A stretch of 64,000 nt of DNA from Isoptericola peretonis (GCA_023241745.1 JALQCY010000003.1:496001-560000); one strand, 5' to 3'. Shown: positions 1 to 9,380, counted from the first letter of the stretch. Numbers and translations are program-made. Notes: generated by a model from the sequence alone, not told the origin.

Positions 1-921
1 GCGCTGCACCTCGCGCTGGGGGCGGTCGTCACGCTGGGGCTGCTGCTCGCCGTGCCGCTGGCGACACAGCTGGCGCTCTCCGTGTTCGGCGTGGACCGCG
101 CCTTCCTCGTCGAGACGGTGCCGGCGGTCGCGCGCAACCCCGCGGCGTGGGCGGTGCTCGCGGTCCTGGCGCTGGTCGCCCTTCCGTACGGCACGGCGCT
201 CGCGCGCCGGCTGCTGCGCCAGTCGGCGGAGCCGCTGCTCGGCCCGGACCAGACGGCGCGCATCGCCGAGCTCGAGGCCCAGGCGGACCGGCTCGCCGAG
301 CGGGGGCGACTCGCCCGCGAGCTGCACGACTCCGTCGGGCACGCCCTCACGGTCACCACCCTCCAGGCTGCCGCCGCCGCGCGGCTGGTGGGCACCGACC
401 CGGAGGCGGCGCGACGGTCGCTCGCCGCGATCGAGGACGCCGGTCGTTCCGCGATGGCGGACCTCGACCACGTGCTCGGCCTGCTGCGCGCCGGCGATGA
501 CGCGCGGCCCGGGACGGACCGCGCGCCCGCGCGGTCGCTCGACGACCTGCCGGCCCTCGCCGACGACGCACGCCACGCCGGCGCGGACGTCCGCCTCGAC
601 ATCGCGCCGGGCACGACGACCGGGCTGCCCCGCGCGACGTCGCACGAGGCGTACCGCGTGGTGCAGGAGGCGCTCACCAACGCCGTCCGGCACGCGCCAG
701 GGAGCCCGGTGGACGTGCGCGTCCGGATCGACGACGACGGCCGCACCCTCGACGTCGTGGTGTCCAACCCGCTGCCCGCCGCACCCTCCGTGCCCTCCCC
801 GGGCGGCGGGGGCCGCGGCCTGCACGGCATGGCCGAACGGGTGCGGCTGCTGCGCGGCGAGCTCGACGCCGGCCCCCGCGACGGCCGGTGGGTGGTGCGG
901 GCGCGCCTGCCGCGTCGCTGA
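1..921 (+). CDS. NarL-family sensor histidine kinase (5' end outside window)
   Basis: Membrane sensor kinase that would phosphorylate the response regulator encoded just downstream. The reading frame is open from base 1, so the start and most of the membrane domain lie upstream. The visible part begins inside a hydrophobic helix, has a second membrane segment at about residues 40-60, and then a HisKA_3 dimerisation helix with the H-box RELHDSVGHALT (phospho-His at about visible residue 109). The HATPase_c domain follows, with ALTNAVRHAPG as N-box and GRGLHGMAERV as G-box. This order is that of the DesK/NarX-type kinases common in actinobacteria. The ligand cannot be inferred. Confidence 0.92.
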   Translation, partial: ALHLALGAVVTLGLLLAVPLATQLALSVFGVDRAFLVETVPAVARNPAAWAVLAVLALVALPYGTALARRLLRQSAEPLLGPDQTARIAELEAQADRLAERGRLARELHDSVGHALTVTTLQAAAAARLVGTDPEAARRSLAAIEDAGRSAMADLDHVLGLLRAGDDARPGTDRAPARSLDDLPALADDARHAGADVRLDIAPGTTTGLPRATSHEAYRVVQEALTNAVRHAPGSPVDVRVRIDDDGRTLDVVVSNPLPAAPSVPSPGGGGRGLHGMAERVRLLRGELDAGPRDGRWVVRARLPRR

Positions 922-990
922 GGGCGCGGTGTGCTCGCCCTGGTGCCGGCGTGCGGGCCGGGCCGTCGCCGATGGGGCAGGATCGACGCC

Positions 991-1677
991 GTGACCCTCC
1001 CGCCCGACACCGCCACCGTCCGCATCGTCCTCGTCGACGACGAACCGCTGGTGCGCGCGGGCCTGCGCGTCATCCTCGACGCGGAGCCGGGCCTGGAGGT
1101 CGTGGGGGAGGCGGGCGACGGGTCGGAGGTGCCGCAGGTCGTGGCGGAGGCCAGGCCCGACGTCGTCCTCATGGACGTGCGCATGCCCCGGGTGGACGGG
1201 ATCGCGGCCACGCGCGCCGTCGTCGCGAGGGGCCGTCAGCACCCGCCGGCGCCGCGGGTCCTGGTGCTGACCACGTTCGAGAACGACGACTACGTCCTCG
1301 ACGCGCTGCACGCCGGCGCGCAGGGCTTCCTCCTGAAGCGGGCCCACCCCGAGGAGGTGGCGCACGCGGTGCGGCTGGTGGCGCGGGGCGACTCGCTGCT
1401 GTTCCCGGACGCCGTCCGCCGCCTCGTCGCCGCCCACGGACCGGACACGTCCCAGGGCGACGCCCTCCGGTCCGCCCGGCTGACCGAGCGCGAGGGCGAG
1501 GTGCTGCGCCTCGTCGCCGCCGGCCTGTCGAACGCCGAGATCGCCCGCGAGCTGTACCTCGGCGTCGAGACCGTGCGCACGCACGTGGGCAACATCCTCA
1601 CCAAGCTCGACGTGCGCGACCGCACCCAGGCGGTGGTGCGGGCCTACGAGTCCGGGTTCGTGCCGCTCCGCGGGTGA
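991..1677 (+). CDS. NarL/LuxR-type response regulator
   Basis: DNA-binding response regulator and presumed partner of the kinase 69 bases upstream. The receiver domain shows the acidic pocket (VDDEP), the phospho-acceptor Asp at residue 62 in LMDVRMP, and the conserved Lys in [11 protein letters not shown] LuxR-type helix-turn-helix occupies about residues 165-225 ([20 protein letters not shown]). I use the GTG at 991, where the receiver begins almost at once and a weak purine-rich stretch lies upstream; an in-frame GTG at 931 would add 20 residues unlike any receiver. The 3' end overlaps the convergent App1-domain gene by 34 bases. Targets unknown. Confidence 0.92.
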   Translation: MTLPPDTATVRIVLVDDEPLVRAGLRVILDAEPGLEVVGEAGDGSEVPQVVAEARPDVVLMDVRMPRVDGIAATRAVVARGRQHPPAPRVLVLTTFENDDYVLDALHAGAQGFLLKRAHPEEVAHAVRLVARGDSLLFPDAVRRLVAAHGPDTSQGDALRSARLTEREGEVLRLVAAGLSNAEIARELYLGVETVRTHVGNILTKLDVRDRTQAVVRAYESGFVPLRG

Positions 1678-2732
1678 CGCGGGCCGAGGACGTCGTCGAG
1701 CCGTTCGGCGAGCTGCGCGCCGTCGGCGCCCCGCACGAGCGGGACGCCGGGGTCCGGTCGCTCGGAGTCGGGGTGGGTGCGGGCGCGCTCGACGCGGCGG
1801 ATGGCGATCGCCGCGACGCGGCCGGGCCAGCGTGCGGACGCGCGCACGTACACGTCCTCGTCGAGCTGGCCGGCGTCGCCGACCAGCAGCCATCGCACCT
1901 GCGGGAAGGTGCGCGCGAGCCGATCAAGGCTGTCGGACTTGTGCTGCTGGCCGCTGCGGAACCAGCCGGTCTGCGTGGGACCCCAGTCGGTGAGCAGCAG
2001 CGGGCCCGGGGGGAACCCGTGCCGGTCGAGGAACCGTGCCAGGGTGCCGGCCGTGTTCCAGGCGCCGTTGGACAGGTAGACGAACGGTGCGTCGGGGTGC
2101 TCGGCCGCGAGCCGCCGGTACAGCGCGGCCATGCCCGGCACGGGGCGGCGGGCGCTCGCCCGCGTGACGAAGGTGTTCCACGCCGCGACGAACGGCCGCG
2201 GGACGGCGGTGATCATCGTCGTGTCGTCGATGTCGCTCACGACGCCGAACGTCGCGTCGTCGTCGACCACCAGCACCGGTGCGCTCACGGCGCGGCCGGC
2301 CGCGGAGAGCGTCACGTCGCAGCGGCCGGGCGCCAGTGCGGCGTCCGCCGGCACGGAGACCTCGGCGTCCACGTAGCCGGCACGGTCGGTGACGACGTCG
2401 TGCCCCGCCCCGCCGACGACGACCCGGACCCGCTCGCCCGGCGCCTGGACGGTCAGATAGCTCCAGAGCCCGCGGCGGTCGCCGTCGCGGACGGCGGCCC
2501 GCCGCCCGTCGGCACGGGACGGCGGCACGAGCAGGACGCGCGCCAGCACACGGACCCGCGTGGACGTGCCGTACCCGGTGTACGTGATGATGCGCGGCAC
2601 CCAGCCCCACCGGCGCAGCACCGCCCCCGCCACGGCGCCCACCCGGTCCTCGATCAGCGCCGCGACGTGCGGTCGTTGTGTCGGTCGTGCGGTGGGGGGT
2701 GTTGTCGTGGCGGGGGCGGAGGCGTCGGGCAT
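1644..2732 (-). CDS. App1/DUF2183-domain protein
   Basis: A 362-residue protein of the App1 (DUF2183) family, named for the yeast actin-patch phosphatidate phosphatase. The catalytic signature is the DxDxT motif in DIDDTTMI, in the second half of the protein, followed by HAD-like elements ([23 protein letters not shown]). The N-terminal third is a beta-rich segment also seen in bacterial relatives. No signal peptide is visible. Its ATG lies 16 bases after the stop of the sugar permease gene and has a GGGA ribosome site, so it may be the last gene of that transporter operon. Phosphatase activity is inferred from the motif; the substrate is unknown. The 3' end overlaps the response-regulator gene on the other strand. 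Confidence 0.85.
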   Translation of the reverse strand: MPDASAPATTTPPTARPTQRPHVAALIEDRVGAVAGAVLRRWGWVPRIITYTGYGTSTRVRVLARVLLVPPSRADGRRAAVRDGDRRGLWSYLTVQAPGERVRVVVGGAGHDVVTDRAGYVDAEVSVPADAALAPGRCDVTLSAAGRAVSAPVLVVDDDATFGVVSDIDDTTMITAVPRPFVAAWNTFVTRASARRPVPGMAALYRRLAAEHPDAPFVYLSNGAWNTAGTLARFLDRHGFPPGPLLLTDWGPTQTGWFRSGQQHKSDSLDRLARTFPQVRWLLVGDAGQLDEDVYVRASARWPGRVAAIAIRRVERARTHPDSERPDPGVPLVRGADGAQLAERLDDVLGPRHPRSGTNPDS

Positions 2733-2748
2733 GTCCCGATCGTCCCTG

Positions 2749-3672
2749 CTACTGGCCGCCCATGCCCGTCGTGGCCACACCCTGCACGATGCGGCGCTGG
2801 AAGAGCATGAACACCACGAGCAGCGGCAGCGCGGCGATCATCGCCGACGCCATGTTCTGCGCGTACTGCACGCCGTAGGCGTTCTTCACGGTCGAGAGGC
2901 CGACGGGCAGCGTCATGAACTGGGGGTCGGTGGTGACGATGAACGGCCACAGGAAGTTGTTCCACGCGCCGATGAACACGAAGATCGCGACCGCCACGAG
3001 GATCGACCTCGACAGCGGCAGCACGATGGTCCAGAACAGGCGCCACGTCCCGGCGCCGTCGATGCGGGCGGCGTCGAGCAGCTCGGCGGGGATGGCGTCG
3101 AAGAACCGCTTGAGGATGAACACCATCACGGGCGCGACGACCTGCGGCAGCACGATGCCGGCGAACGTGTCGACGAGCCCCAGGGCCTGCATCTGCTTGA
3201 ACAGCGGCACGATGAGGATCTGCCCGGGCATCATGATCGAGGCGACGGTGAGGAACTGCAGCAGGCTGCGTCCCTTGAACAGCGTCTGCGAGAACGCGAA
3301 CGCCGCCATCGCGGAGATCAGCACCGTCAGCGCGGTCACGAGGACCGCGACGACCAGGCTGTTCCACATCCAGCCCAGCAGCTCGCTGTTGCCCAGCACC
3401 TGGCGGTAGGCGTCGAGGGTCCAGCCCTGGCTCGGCCACCAGGACGCGGGCAGCGCCGCCTCGGCCTCATGCTTGAAGCTGGTGACGGCGCCCCAGGCCA
3501 GCGGGAGCAGCCACAGGGCGGCGACCACGACGAGCGCGGCGAGCGCCCCGGCCCGGACCCAGGGCGAGGGCCCGATCGTCAGCTTCGTGAGCGTGCGGTT
3601 CTCGGCGCGGGTCTGCTGCGCGGTCGACCGCCGGGCGGCCACCATCGTGGAGACGGACTCGGACACGGCCAC
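2749..3672 (-). CDS. CUT1 sugar ABC transporter permease (MalG type)
   Basis: Inner-membrane permease of a carbohydrate-uptake ABC transporter, 307 residues with about six membrane helices and a cytoplasmic N-terminus of about 35 residues. The EAA loop that contacts the ATPase is seen as AARIDGAGTWRLFWTIVLP. The GTG start sits behind a strong AAGGAGG site, and the first codon follows the stop of the partner permease by one base, so the two are translationally linked. No ATPase gene is present in the locus; actinobacterial CUT1 systems commonly share a multi-use MsiK ATPase encoded elsewhere. Substrate: probably a mannose-containing oligosaccharide, from context only. Confidence 0.93.
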   Translation of the reverse strand: MAVSESVSTMVAARRSTAQQTRAENRTLTKLTIGPSPWVRAGALAALVVVAALWLLPLAWGAVTSFKHEAEAALPASWWPSQGWTLDAYRQVLGNSELLGWMWNSLVVAVLVTALTVLISAMAAFAFSQTLFKGRSLLQFLTVASIMMPGQILIVPLFKQMQALGLVDTFAGIVLPQVVAPVMVFILKRFFDAIPAELLDAARIDGAGTWRLFWTIVLPLSRSILVAVAIFVFIGAWNNFLWPFIVTTDPQFMTLPVGLSTVKNAYGVQYAQNMASAMIAALPLLVVFMLFQRRIVQGVATTGMGGQ

Positions 3673-3673
3673 G

Positions 3674-4636
3674 TCAGGCCTCCTTCTTCGTCGGCAGCAG
3701 CCGGACCAGCGTGAACACGAGGATCAGGGCGAAGAACACGTAGGAGATCGCCGAGGCGTACCCGAGGCGGTAGTTCGTGAACCCCATGTCGTAGACGTAC
3801 TCGAGGATGGGGCGCGTGCTGCCGTTCGGGCCGCCGGCGGTGAGCAGGTAGATCTGGTCGAAGACCTTCAGCGACGCGAGCAGCTGCAGCACCACGATGA
3901 CGCCGGTGATCGTCTTCATCTGCGGAAGGGTGATCGAGAACAGGCGCCGCCAGCCGCCCGCCCCGTCGATCGTCGCGGCCTCGTACTGCTGCTGCGGGAT
4001 GCCCTGCAGGGCCGCCAGGTAGAGCAGGAAGTTGAAGCCGACGGTCCACCACACGGTGACCAGCGCGATGGAGAACATCGCGACGTTCTCGTCGGTGAGC
4101 CACCCCACCGGTCCGAGGCCCAGCTTCGCGAGCCACACGTCGAGCAGGCCGATCTCGGGCTGGAACAGCCAGCTGGCCAGCGACGACACGACGGCGCTGG
4201 TCAGCAGGAACGGCGCGAAGAACGACATGCGCCACACCCACTGGCCGGGCAGGCCGGTGTGCACGAGCAGGGCCATGAGGAGCGCGACGACCACGAGCGG
4301 CACCGTGCTGAGGACGGTGAACCAGACGGTGTGCCACAGGGTGGTCCACACCTGCGGGTCGCTGAAGGCCTCGACATAGTTGTCGATGCCGATGAAGGAG
4401 CTCTCGGTGGCGGTGAGGCTCTGGTCGGTGAAGCTCATCCACAGCCCGTAGACCGTCGGCCACAGGAGGAAGAGCCCGGTCGCCACCGCGAACGGGGCGA
4501 CGAAGAGGTAGCCGGACCGGTCACGGGCCCGCAGGGAGCTGCGGGCGGTGTCGGCCACGGGGCGGGTGCGTGTGCCCGTGCCGCGCCGGGAGGGGCGCGC
4601 GACGGGGGCGCTCAGTGACGTGCTCGAGGCGGTCAT
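3674..4636 (-). CDS. CUT1 sugar ABC transporter permease (MalF type)
   Basis: Partner permease of the downstream MalG-type protein, 320 residues. A proline/arginine-rich cytoplasmic tail of about 45 residues precedes six membrane helices. The EAA loop reads YEAATIDGAGGWRRLFSITLP. The ATG is chosen because AGAGAGGA lies just upstream and the hydrophobic segments follow as in other MalF-type proteins. It lies 17 bases after the binding-protein gene, in the order binding protein, MalF, MalG typical of actinobacterial sugar operons. Confidence 0.93.
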   Translation of the reverse strand: MTASSTSLSAPVARPSRRGTGTRTRPVADTARSSLRARDRSGYLFVAPFAVATGLFLLWPTVYGLWMSFTDQSLTATESSFIGIDNYVEAFSDPQVWTTLWHTVWFTVLSTVPLVVVALLMALLVHTGLPGQWVWRMSFFAPFLLTSAVVSSLASWLFQPEIGLLDVWLAKLGLGPVGWLTDENVAMFSIALVTVWWTVGFNFLLYLAALQGIPQQQYEAATIDGAGGWRRLFSITLPQMKTITGVIVVLQLLASLKVFDQIYLLTAGGPNGSTRPILEYVYDMGFTNYRLGYASAISYVFFALILVFTLVRLLPTKKEA

Positions 4637-4653
4637 CGTCGTCCTCTCTCTGC

Positions 4654-6072
4654 TCAGGCGGGGCTCGGCTGCGAGAGGAAGCGGTTCATCTCGCCGAGGA
4701 TGCGGGTCACGGCGGAGGCGGGGGTCGCCTTGCCGGACAGGGTGTCGGTCATGGAGTCGCCCATGCGCGTCTGGAAGTCGCTGCCGCCGCCGGTGAACCA
4801 GGCGTCGGGGTCGAAGACGGCGATCTCGGCCGCGGACGCGTAGTCGCGCTGCGGGGTGAGCTCCTGGTACTCCGGCGTCTCGACGACGGGCTGGTACGCC
4901 GGGATGTGCCCGGCGGACGCCCACGTGAGGCCCTCCTTGAGGAGGCCCGCGAGCACCCGGTACGTGGCCTCGCGCTTGGCGGGGTCCGGACGGGCCTGCC
5001 GCGGCAGCACGAAGGAGTGCGAGTCGGCGTAGTTGGCCGGCTGGTCGAAGATCGCGGGGAACGGCGACGCGCCGACGTCGGGGTTGGCGTCGCGGAACAT
5101 CGGGAGGTCCCACTCGCCGGCGAACATCACGCCCGTGCGGTCGGACATGAACCGCCCGGAGGCGGCGCCGCCGTCCTGGTTCTTCGCCGCGACGGTGCCG
5201 TCGACCATCTCCTGGAGGAACTCGAAGACCTCCTCGGCCGCCCGCTCGTCGAGCTCAGCCGGCTTGCCGGGCGTCAGGTCGTAGCCACCACCGTTCTGGT
5301 TGTACAGGCCCCAGAACGTGCGCCAGCAGCCCGCGGGGTCGCGCAGGTACCCCCAGGACACGCCGGTCTCGCCGGTCACCTCGGCCATCGCCCGGCCGGC
5401 GTCCAGGAACGCGTCGGCTCCGGGGGCGATGGCGAGCCTGCCGTCGGCCCCGAGGAGGCCGGCGTCCCCGGCGATCGCCGGGTTGTGGAACGCGATGTAC
5501 GGGTGGGTGTCCAGCGGCAGCGCGTACAGCTGGCCGTCGAACTGCGCCTTCTCCCACACCGCGGGCGCGAAGTGGTCCTGCGTGACGCCCAGGTCGGCGA
5601 GCGCGTCGAGGTCGAAGGGCTCCAGCAGGCCGCCGGGCGCGTAGCCCGCCAGGCGCGACATGTGCATCACCGCGGCCTCCGGGGGCCGGCCGCCCGACGA
5701 CGCCATCGCCAGCTTGGTGTAGTACGGCGCGCCCCAGGCGAGGGTCGTGGAGTCGACGGCGATGTCGGGGTTGGCCTTCGCCACGGCGCCGACCATCTCC
5801 TGCATCAGCGCGCCGTCGCCGCCGGAGAACAGGTCCCAGATCATGACGGACGTGCGGCCGGAGCCCGACGCCTCCGGGGTGGCGCAGCCCGACAGGGCGC
5901 CGCCGAGGGCGACGCCGCCGGCCCCCACGAGCGCGGCCTGCAGCAGGTGCCGGCGGCTGAGCCCCACGTCGTCCGCCGCGCCGCTCGGACCCGATCGACG
6001 GTGGAACCGGCCCTGGGCGCGGCTCGGCCGCGACCCTGATACTGCTCCGGACGTGCCCTGCCTGGTCTTCAT
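4654..6072 (-). CDS. Sugar ABC transporter substrate-binding lipoprotein (Tat-type signal)
   Basis: Extracellular solute-binding protein of family 1, 472 residues, first gene of the transporter operon. The N-terminal region holds a twin-arginine motif (SRRHLLQAALVG) followed by a hydrophobic stretch and the lipobox LSGC, so it is probably exported folded by Tat and then lipid-anchored. The mature part has the usual two-lobed binding-protein features (FAPAVWEKAQFDGQLYALP, RFMSDRTGVMFAGEW). The ATG follows GGAGGG. A promoter with LacI-type operator sites lies 14-70 bases upstream, so expression should be repressed by the divergent LacI protein. Confidence 0.93.
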   Translation of the reverse strand: MKTRQGTSGAVSGSRPSRAQGRFHRRSGPSGAADDVGLSRRHLLQAALVGAGGVALGGALSGCATPEASGSGRTSVMIWDLFSGGDGALMQEMVGAVAKANPDIAVDSTTLAWGAPYYTKLAMASSGGRPPEAAVMHMSRLAGYAPGGLLEPFDLDALADLGVTQDHFAPAVWEKAQFDGQLYALPLDTHPYIAFHNPAIAGDAGLLGADGRLAIAPGADAFLDAGRAMAEVTGETGVSWGYLRDPAGCWRTFWGLYNQNGGGYDLTPGKPAELDERAAEEVFEFLQEMVDGTVAAKNQDGGAASGRFMSDRTGVMFAGEWDLPMFRDANPDVGASPFPAIFDQPANYADSHSFVLPRQARPDPAKREATYRVLAGLLKEGLTWASAGHIPAYQPVVETPEYQELTPQRDYASAAEIAVFDPDAWFTGGGSDFQTRMGDSMTDTLSGKATPASAVTRILGEMNRFLSQPSPA

Positions 6073-6086
6073 CGACCCTCCTGAGT

Positions 6087-6109
6087 GCAACGTTGCGCTC
6101 CAACGTGGG
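6087..6109. promoter_or_regulatory. LacI-family operator pair
   Basis: Perfect palindrome GCAACGTTGC (6087-6096), followed by the related CCAACGTGGG (6100-6109), which has the same central ACGT. The first lies between the promoter and the binding-protein gene, and the second covers the expected transcription start. The same core recurs before the GH2 gene and before the second binding-protein gene, so it is the likely site of the LacI protein encoded next to it. Confidence 0.7.
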
Positions 6110-6112
6110 ACC

Positions 6113-6141
6113 ACGATGGACTAGACCGGGCGGACCGTCAA
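6113..6141 (-). promoter_or_regulatory. Promoter of the binding-protein/permease operon
   Basis: On the minus strand: -35 TTGACG (6136-6141), a 17-base spacer, and -10 CATCGT (6113-6118), then an operator-like sequence. The same two hexamers with the same spacing and the same following bases occur upstream of the second binding-protein gene (14125-14153), which supports both assignments. The -10 is weak compared with TATAAT but keeps the important A and final T. Confidence 0.6.
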
Positions 6142-6219
6142 GAGGACCGTGGCAACCGTCGAGGCGACCGTGGCGCGTGGGCGACGGTGCACCGTGACGG
6201 ACGAGGGAAGGGCTTGTGG

Positions 6220-7347
6220 ATGGCAGCACGGGACGAAGGATCCGACGAGCAGGGCTCGGCCGCGGGCGGGCAGGCGGACGGGGCGACCCGCACCGCACGG
6301 GGCGGTCGCGGCTCCGGCAGGGTGGGGATCAAGGACGTGGCCGCCGCGGTGGGCGTCTCCTGGAAGACCGTGTCGAACGTCGTCAACGGGACGGGCCGGG
6401 TCGGCGAGGACACGCGGGCCAAGGTCGAGGCGAAGATCGTGGAGCTCGGCTACCGCCCGAACCTCGCGGGCCGGCAGCTGCGGCAGGGGCGCACGCGGAC
6501 GCTGGCGCTGGCGATCCCGTGGGCGCACTCGCCGTACTTCTCGCTGCTGGCCCACATCGTGATCGAGGTGGCCGGCGCCCGCGGGTACCGGGTGCTCATC
6601 GAGGAGACCCGGACGGACCGCGACTCCGAGCTCCAGGTGGCGCGCGGATTCTCCGTGCAGGCGATCGACGGCATCATCTTCTCGCCGCTGGCGATCGGTC
6701 CGTCCGAGATCGCCGAGGTCCGCGGCGAGACGCCGATGGTGCTGCTCGGCGAGCGCGACGACCCGGGCGGCGACCGCCGGTGGACCACCGACCACGTGAG
6801 CATCGACAACGTGCGGGCCGCGCGCGAGGTGACCGAGCACCTGCTGACGACGGGCCGGCGTCGGCTCGCGTTCGTGGGCGCCGAACCGGTCGAGGACCGT
6901 ACCGGGGCGCTGCGCCTGCAGGGCTACCGCGAGGCCCACGCGGCGCAGGGCCTGGAGGCGGACCCGCGCTGGATCCTCCCGGTCGCGCAGTTCTCGCGCC
7001 CGGCCGGCGTCGCGGCCGTCGAGTCGGTGCTGCCGCGGATCGACCAGGTGGACGGCCTCGTCTGCGCGAACGACGAGCTGGCGCTCGGCGCGCTCTACGC
7101 GCTGCGCGTCAACGGGCTGCGGGTGCCCGAGGACCTCGCGGTCACGGGGTGGGACAACACCGAGGACGGCCGGTACGCGAACCCGTCGCTGACCACCGTG
7201 GCGCCCGACCTGCAGGCCATCGCCGAGACCGCGGTCGACCGGGTGGTCGCGCAGGTCGAGCGGCGGCCCGACGACGACCCCGGCCGGGACGTGGACGTCG
7301 TCGTCGCCCACCGGCTCCTGGTGCGGGAGAGCAGCCGGGAAGCCTGA
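6220..7347 (+). CDS. LacI-family repressor of the mannoside locus
   Basis: A 375-residue transcription factor. A low-complexity N-terminal extension of about 35 residues precedes a LacI helix-turn-helix (IKDVAAAVGVSWKTVSNVV) and hinge, then a periplasmic-binding-type sugar sensor domain. The ATG at 6220 is preceded by AGGGAAGGG. It is divergent from the binding-protein operon and lies upstream of the GH2 and GH92 genes in the same direction. Operator-like CAACGTTG palindromes flank it on both sides, so it probably represses the whole locus until a transported sugar is bound. The effector is not evident from sequence. Confidence 0.92.
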   Translation: MAARDEGSDEQGSAAGGQADGATRTARGGRGSGRVGIKDVAAAVGVSWKTVSNVVNGTGRVGEDTRAKVEAKIVELGYRPNLAGRQLRQGRTRTLALAIPWAHSPYFSLLAHIVIEVAGARGYRVLIEETRTDRDSELQVARGFSVQAIDGIIFSPLAIGPSEIAEVRGETPMVLLGERDDPGGDRRWTTDHVSIDNVRAAREVTEHLLTTGRRRLAFVGAEPVEDRTGALRLQGYREAHAAQGLEADPRWILPVAQFSRPAGVAAVESVLPRIDQVDGLVCANDELALGALYALRVNGLRVPEDLAVTGWDNTEDGRYANPSLTTVAPDLQAIAETAVDRVVAQVERRPDDDPGRDVDVVVAHRLLVRESSREA

Positions 7348-7375
7348 CGGCGCCTCCATGGGACCAGATTCTGAT

Positions 7376-7385
7376 TCAACGTTGC
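7376..7385. promoter_or_regulatory. LacI-type operator before GH2 gene
   Basis: TCAACGTTGC, matching the palindrome at 6087-6096 in nine of ten bases, placed 65-74 bases before the GH2 start. No convincing -10/-35 pair could be assigned around it. Confidence 0.6.
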
Positions 7386-7449
7386 ATTTCGGAAGGAGGT
7401 TGGGGTTGAATCACCCGCGGAACTGTCGTCCATGCAACGGAGCACCACG

Positions 7450-9315
7450 ATGTCCGTCCTCGATCGTCTCGACCCTCCCTCCGCCCCGGCCGGCGGGCCC
7501 GTCCCGCGCCCCGAGTACCCGCGTCCGCAGGTCGTCCGCGACCGCTGGCTGAACCTCAACGGCTCCTGGGAGTTCGAGGTCGACCCCGGTGACTCAGGGC
7601 TGGAGCGCGGCCTGCGCGAGCGGCCCCTGACCGGCACGATCACCGTGCCCTTCGCGCCCGAGTCCGAGCTGTCCGGGGTCGAGAACACCGACTTCCTCGA
7701 GGCGGTCTGGTACCGCCGGGAGGTCACGATCCCGGCCGACTGGGCCGAGGTCGGCGACGACGCCCACGTGCTGCTGCACTTCGGCGCCGTCGACCACGAC
7801 GCGACCGTGTGGGTCGACGGCACCGAGGTGGTGCGCCACCGCGGCGGCTTCACGCCCTTCACCGCCGACCTGCACGGGGTGGCGGCCCCGGGCGAGACCG
7901 TGACGGTCGTCGTGCGCGCCCGCGACCACCGCGGCATCCCGCAGGCGCGCGGCAAGCAGTCCGGCCTCTACGCCAACAAGGACTGCCACTACACGCGGAC
8001 CACCGGCATCTGGCAGACGGTGTGGATGGAGCCCGTGCCGGGCGCGAGCCTGCGCCGCCCCCGGATCACGCCGGACCTCGGGGCCCGCGCGTTCGACGTC
8101 CGGGTGCCGCTCACGCAGAACCGCCGGGGGCACCACGTCGTGGTCACGGTGAGCGACGCCGAGGGCGTGGTCGCGTCCGAGTCGACGCCCGCCCACCTCG
8201 ACCTGGCGCCGTCCGTGCGCGTGGTGCTGCCGGCGGAGCGGGTGCGACCGTGGTCGACGAAGGACCCGCACCTGTACGGCGTCGAGGTGGAGCTGCACGA
8301 CGCCGCGGGCGACGTCGTCGACGCCGTCCGCTCCTACGCGGGCCTCCGGTCCGTGGCGATCGACGGGAAGGCGATCCGGATCAACGGCGAGCCCCTGTTC
8401 CAGCGCCTCGTGCTCGACCAGGGGTACTGGCCCGAGTCGCTCATGACCGCCCCGAGCGACGCCGCGCTGCTGCGCGACGTCGAGCTCGGCCTCGAGGCCG
8501 GCTTCAACGGCGCCCGCCTGCACCAGAAGGTCTTCGAGGAGCGCTACCTCTACCACGCGGACCGGCTCGGCTACCTCGTCTGGGGCGAGTTCGGCGACTG
8601 GGGCGCGGGCGACTTCGGCCGCAAGGACGACCACCAGAAGCCGACGACGTCGTACGTCGCGGAGTGGCTCGAGGCCCTCGAGAGGGACTTCTCCCACCCG
8701 TCGATCATCGGCTGGTGCCCGCTGAACGAGACCCACCAGCTGCTGCACGACAGGATCACGCAGCTCGACGACGTGACGCGAGCGATGTTCCTCGCGACCA
8801 AGCTCGCGGACCCGTCGCGGCCGGTGCTCGACGCGAGCGGCTACTCGCACCGCGTGCTCGAGACGGACGTGTGGGACTCGCACCACTACGAGCAGGACCC
8901 GGAGGCCTTCGCCCGCGACATGGCGGGGCTGAAGGACGGCGAGCCCTGGGCGAACCGGTACGACGAGGGCCCGATCTCGCTGCCCTACCGCGGCCAGCCG
9001 TACTTCTGCAGCGAGTACGGCGGCATCTGGTGGAACCCGGAGGAGGCCGCCGAGGTCGCGGGGGACGACCGCAGCGAGTCGTGGGGCTACGGCCAGCGCG
9101 TGGCCGACGAGGAGGAGTTCCACTCCCGCTTCGCCGGCCTCACCGACGCCCTGCTCGACGACCCGCTGATGTTCGGCTACTGCTACACCCAGCTCACCGA
9201 CGTGTTCCAGGAGCAGAACGGCGTCTACCGCTTCGACCGCGGCGAGAAGCTCGACGTGGACCGGGTACGCGCCGTGCAGGTGCGCCCCGCGGCGTTCGAG
9301 AAGGGCGACGACTGA
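7450..9315 (+). CDS. Glycoside hydrolase family 2 enzyme (cytoplasmic)
   Basis: Retaining exo-beta-glycosidase of family GH2, 621 residues. The N-terminal sugar-binding jelly-roll (RPQVVRDRWLNLNGSWEF) is followed by the immunoglobulin-like domain and a TIM barrel. Likely acid/base is Glu427 in CPLNETHQ and likely nucleophile Glu522 in FCSEYGG. No signal peptide is present, so it should act inside the cell on imported oligosaccharides. I prefer the ATG at 7450 with GGAG seven bases upstream; an in-frame ATG at 7432 is possible. The pairing with a GH92 alpha-mannosidase makes beta-mannosidase activity attractive, but GH2 also includes galactosidases and glucuronidases. Confidence 0.9.
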   Translation: MSVLDRLDPPSAPAGGPVPRPEYPRPQVVRDRWLNLNGSWEFEVDPGDSGLERGLRERPLTGTITVPFAPESELSGVENTDFLEAVWYRREVTIPADWAEVGDDAHVLLHFGAVDHDATVWVDGTEVVRHRGGFTPFTADLHGVAAPGETVTVVVRARDHRGIPQARGKQSGLYANKDCHYTRTTGIWQTVWMEPVPGASLRRPRITPDLGARAFDVRVPLTQNRRGHHVVVTVSDAEGVVASESTPAHLDLAPSVRVVLPAERVRPWSTKDPHLYGVEVELHDAAGDVVDAVRSYAGLRSVAIDGKAIRINGEPLFQRLVLDQGYWPESLMTAPSDAALLRDVELGLEAGFNGARLHQKVFEERYLYHADRLGYLVWGEFGDWGAGDFGRKDDHQKPTTSYVAEWLEALERDFSHPSIIGWCPLNETHQLLHDRITQLDDVTRAMFLATKLADPSRPVLDASGYSHRVLETDVWDSHHYEQDPEAFARDMAGLKDGEPWANRYDEGPISLPYRGQPYFCSEYGGIWWNPEEAAEVAGDDRSESWGYGQRVADEEEFHSRFAGLTDALLDDPLMFGYCYTQLTDVFQEQNGVYRFDRGEKLDVDRVRAVQVRPAAFEKGDD

Positions 9316-9343
9316 CGACCGTCGCCCCGGAGCGACGCAGGAG

Positions 9344-9380
9344 CCGCGCGGCGGCGGGACCACGTCCCGTCGCCGCGCGG
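9344..9380. repeat. Intercistronic hairpin between GH2 and GH92 genes
   Basis: Seventeen-base arms (9344-9360 and 9364-9380) around a three-base loop, with one G-U pair in the plus-strand RNA. It fills most of the 92-base gap. There is no U-run, so it may set relative expression or mRNA stability rather than act as a simple terminator. Confidence 0.6.
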
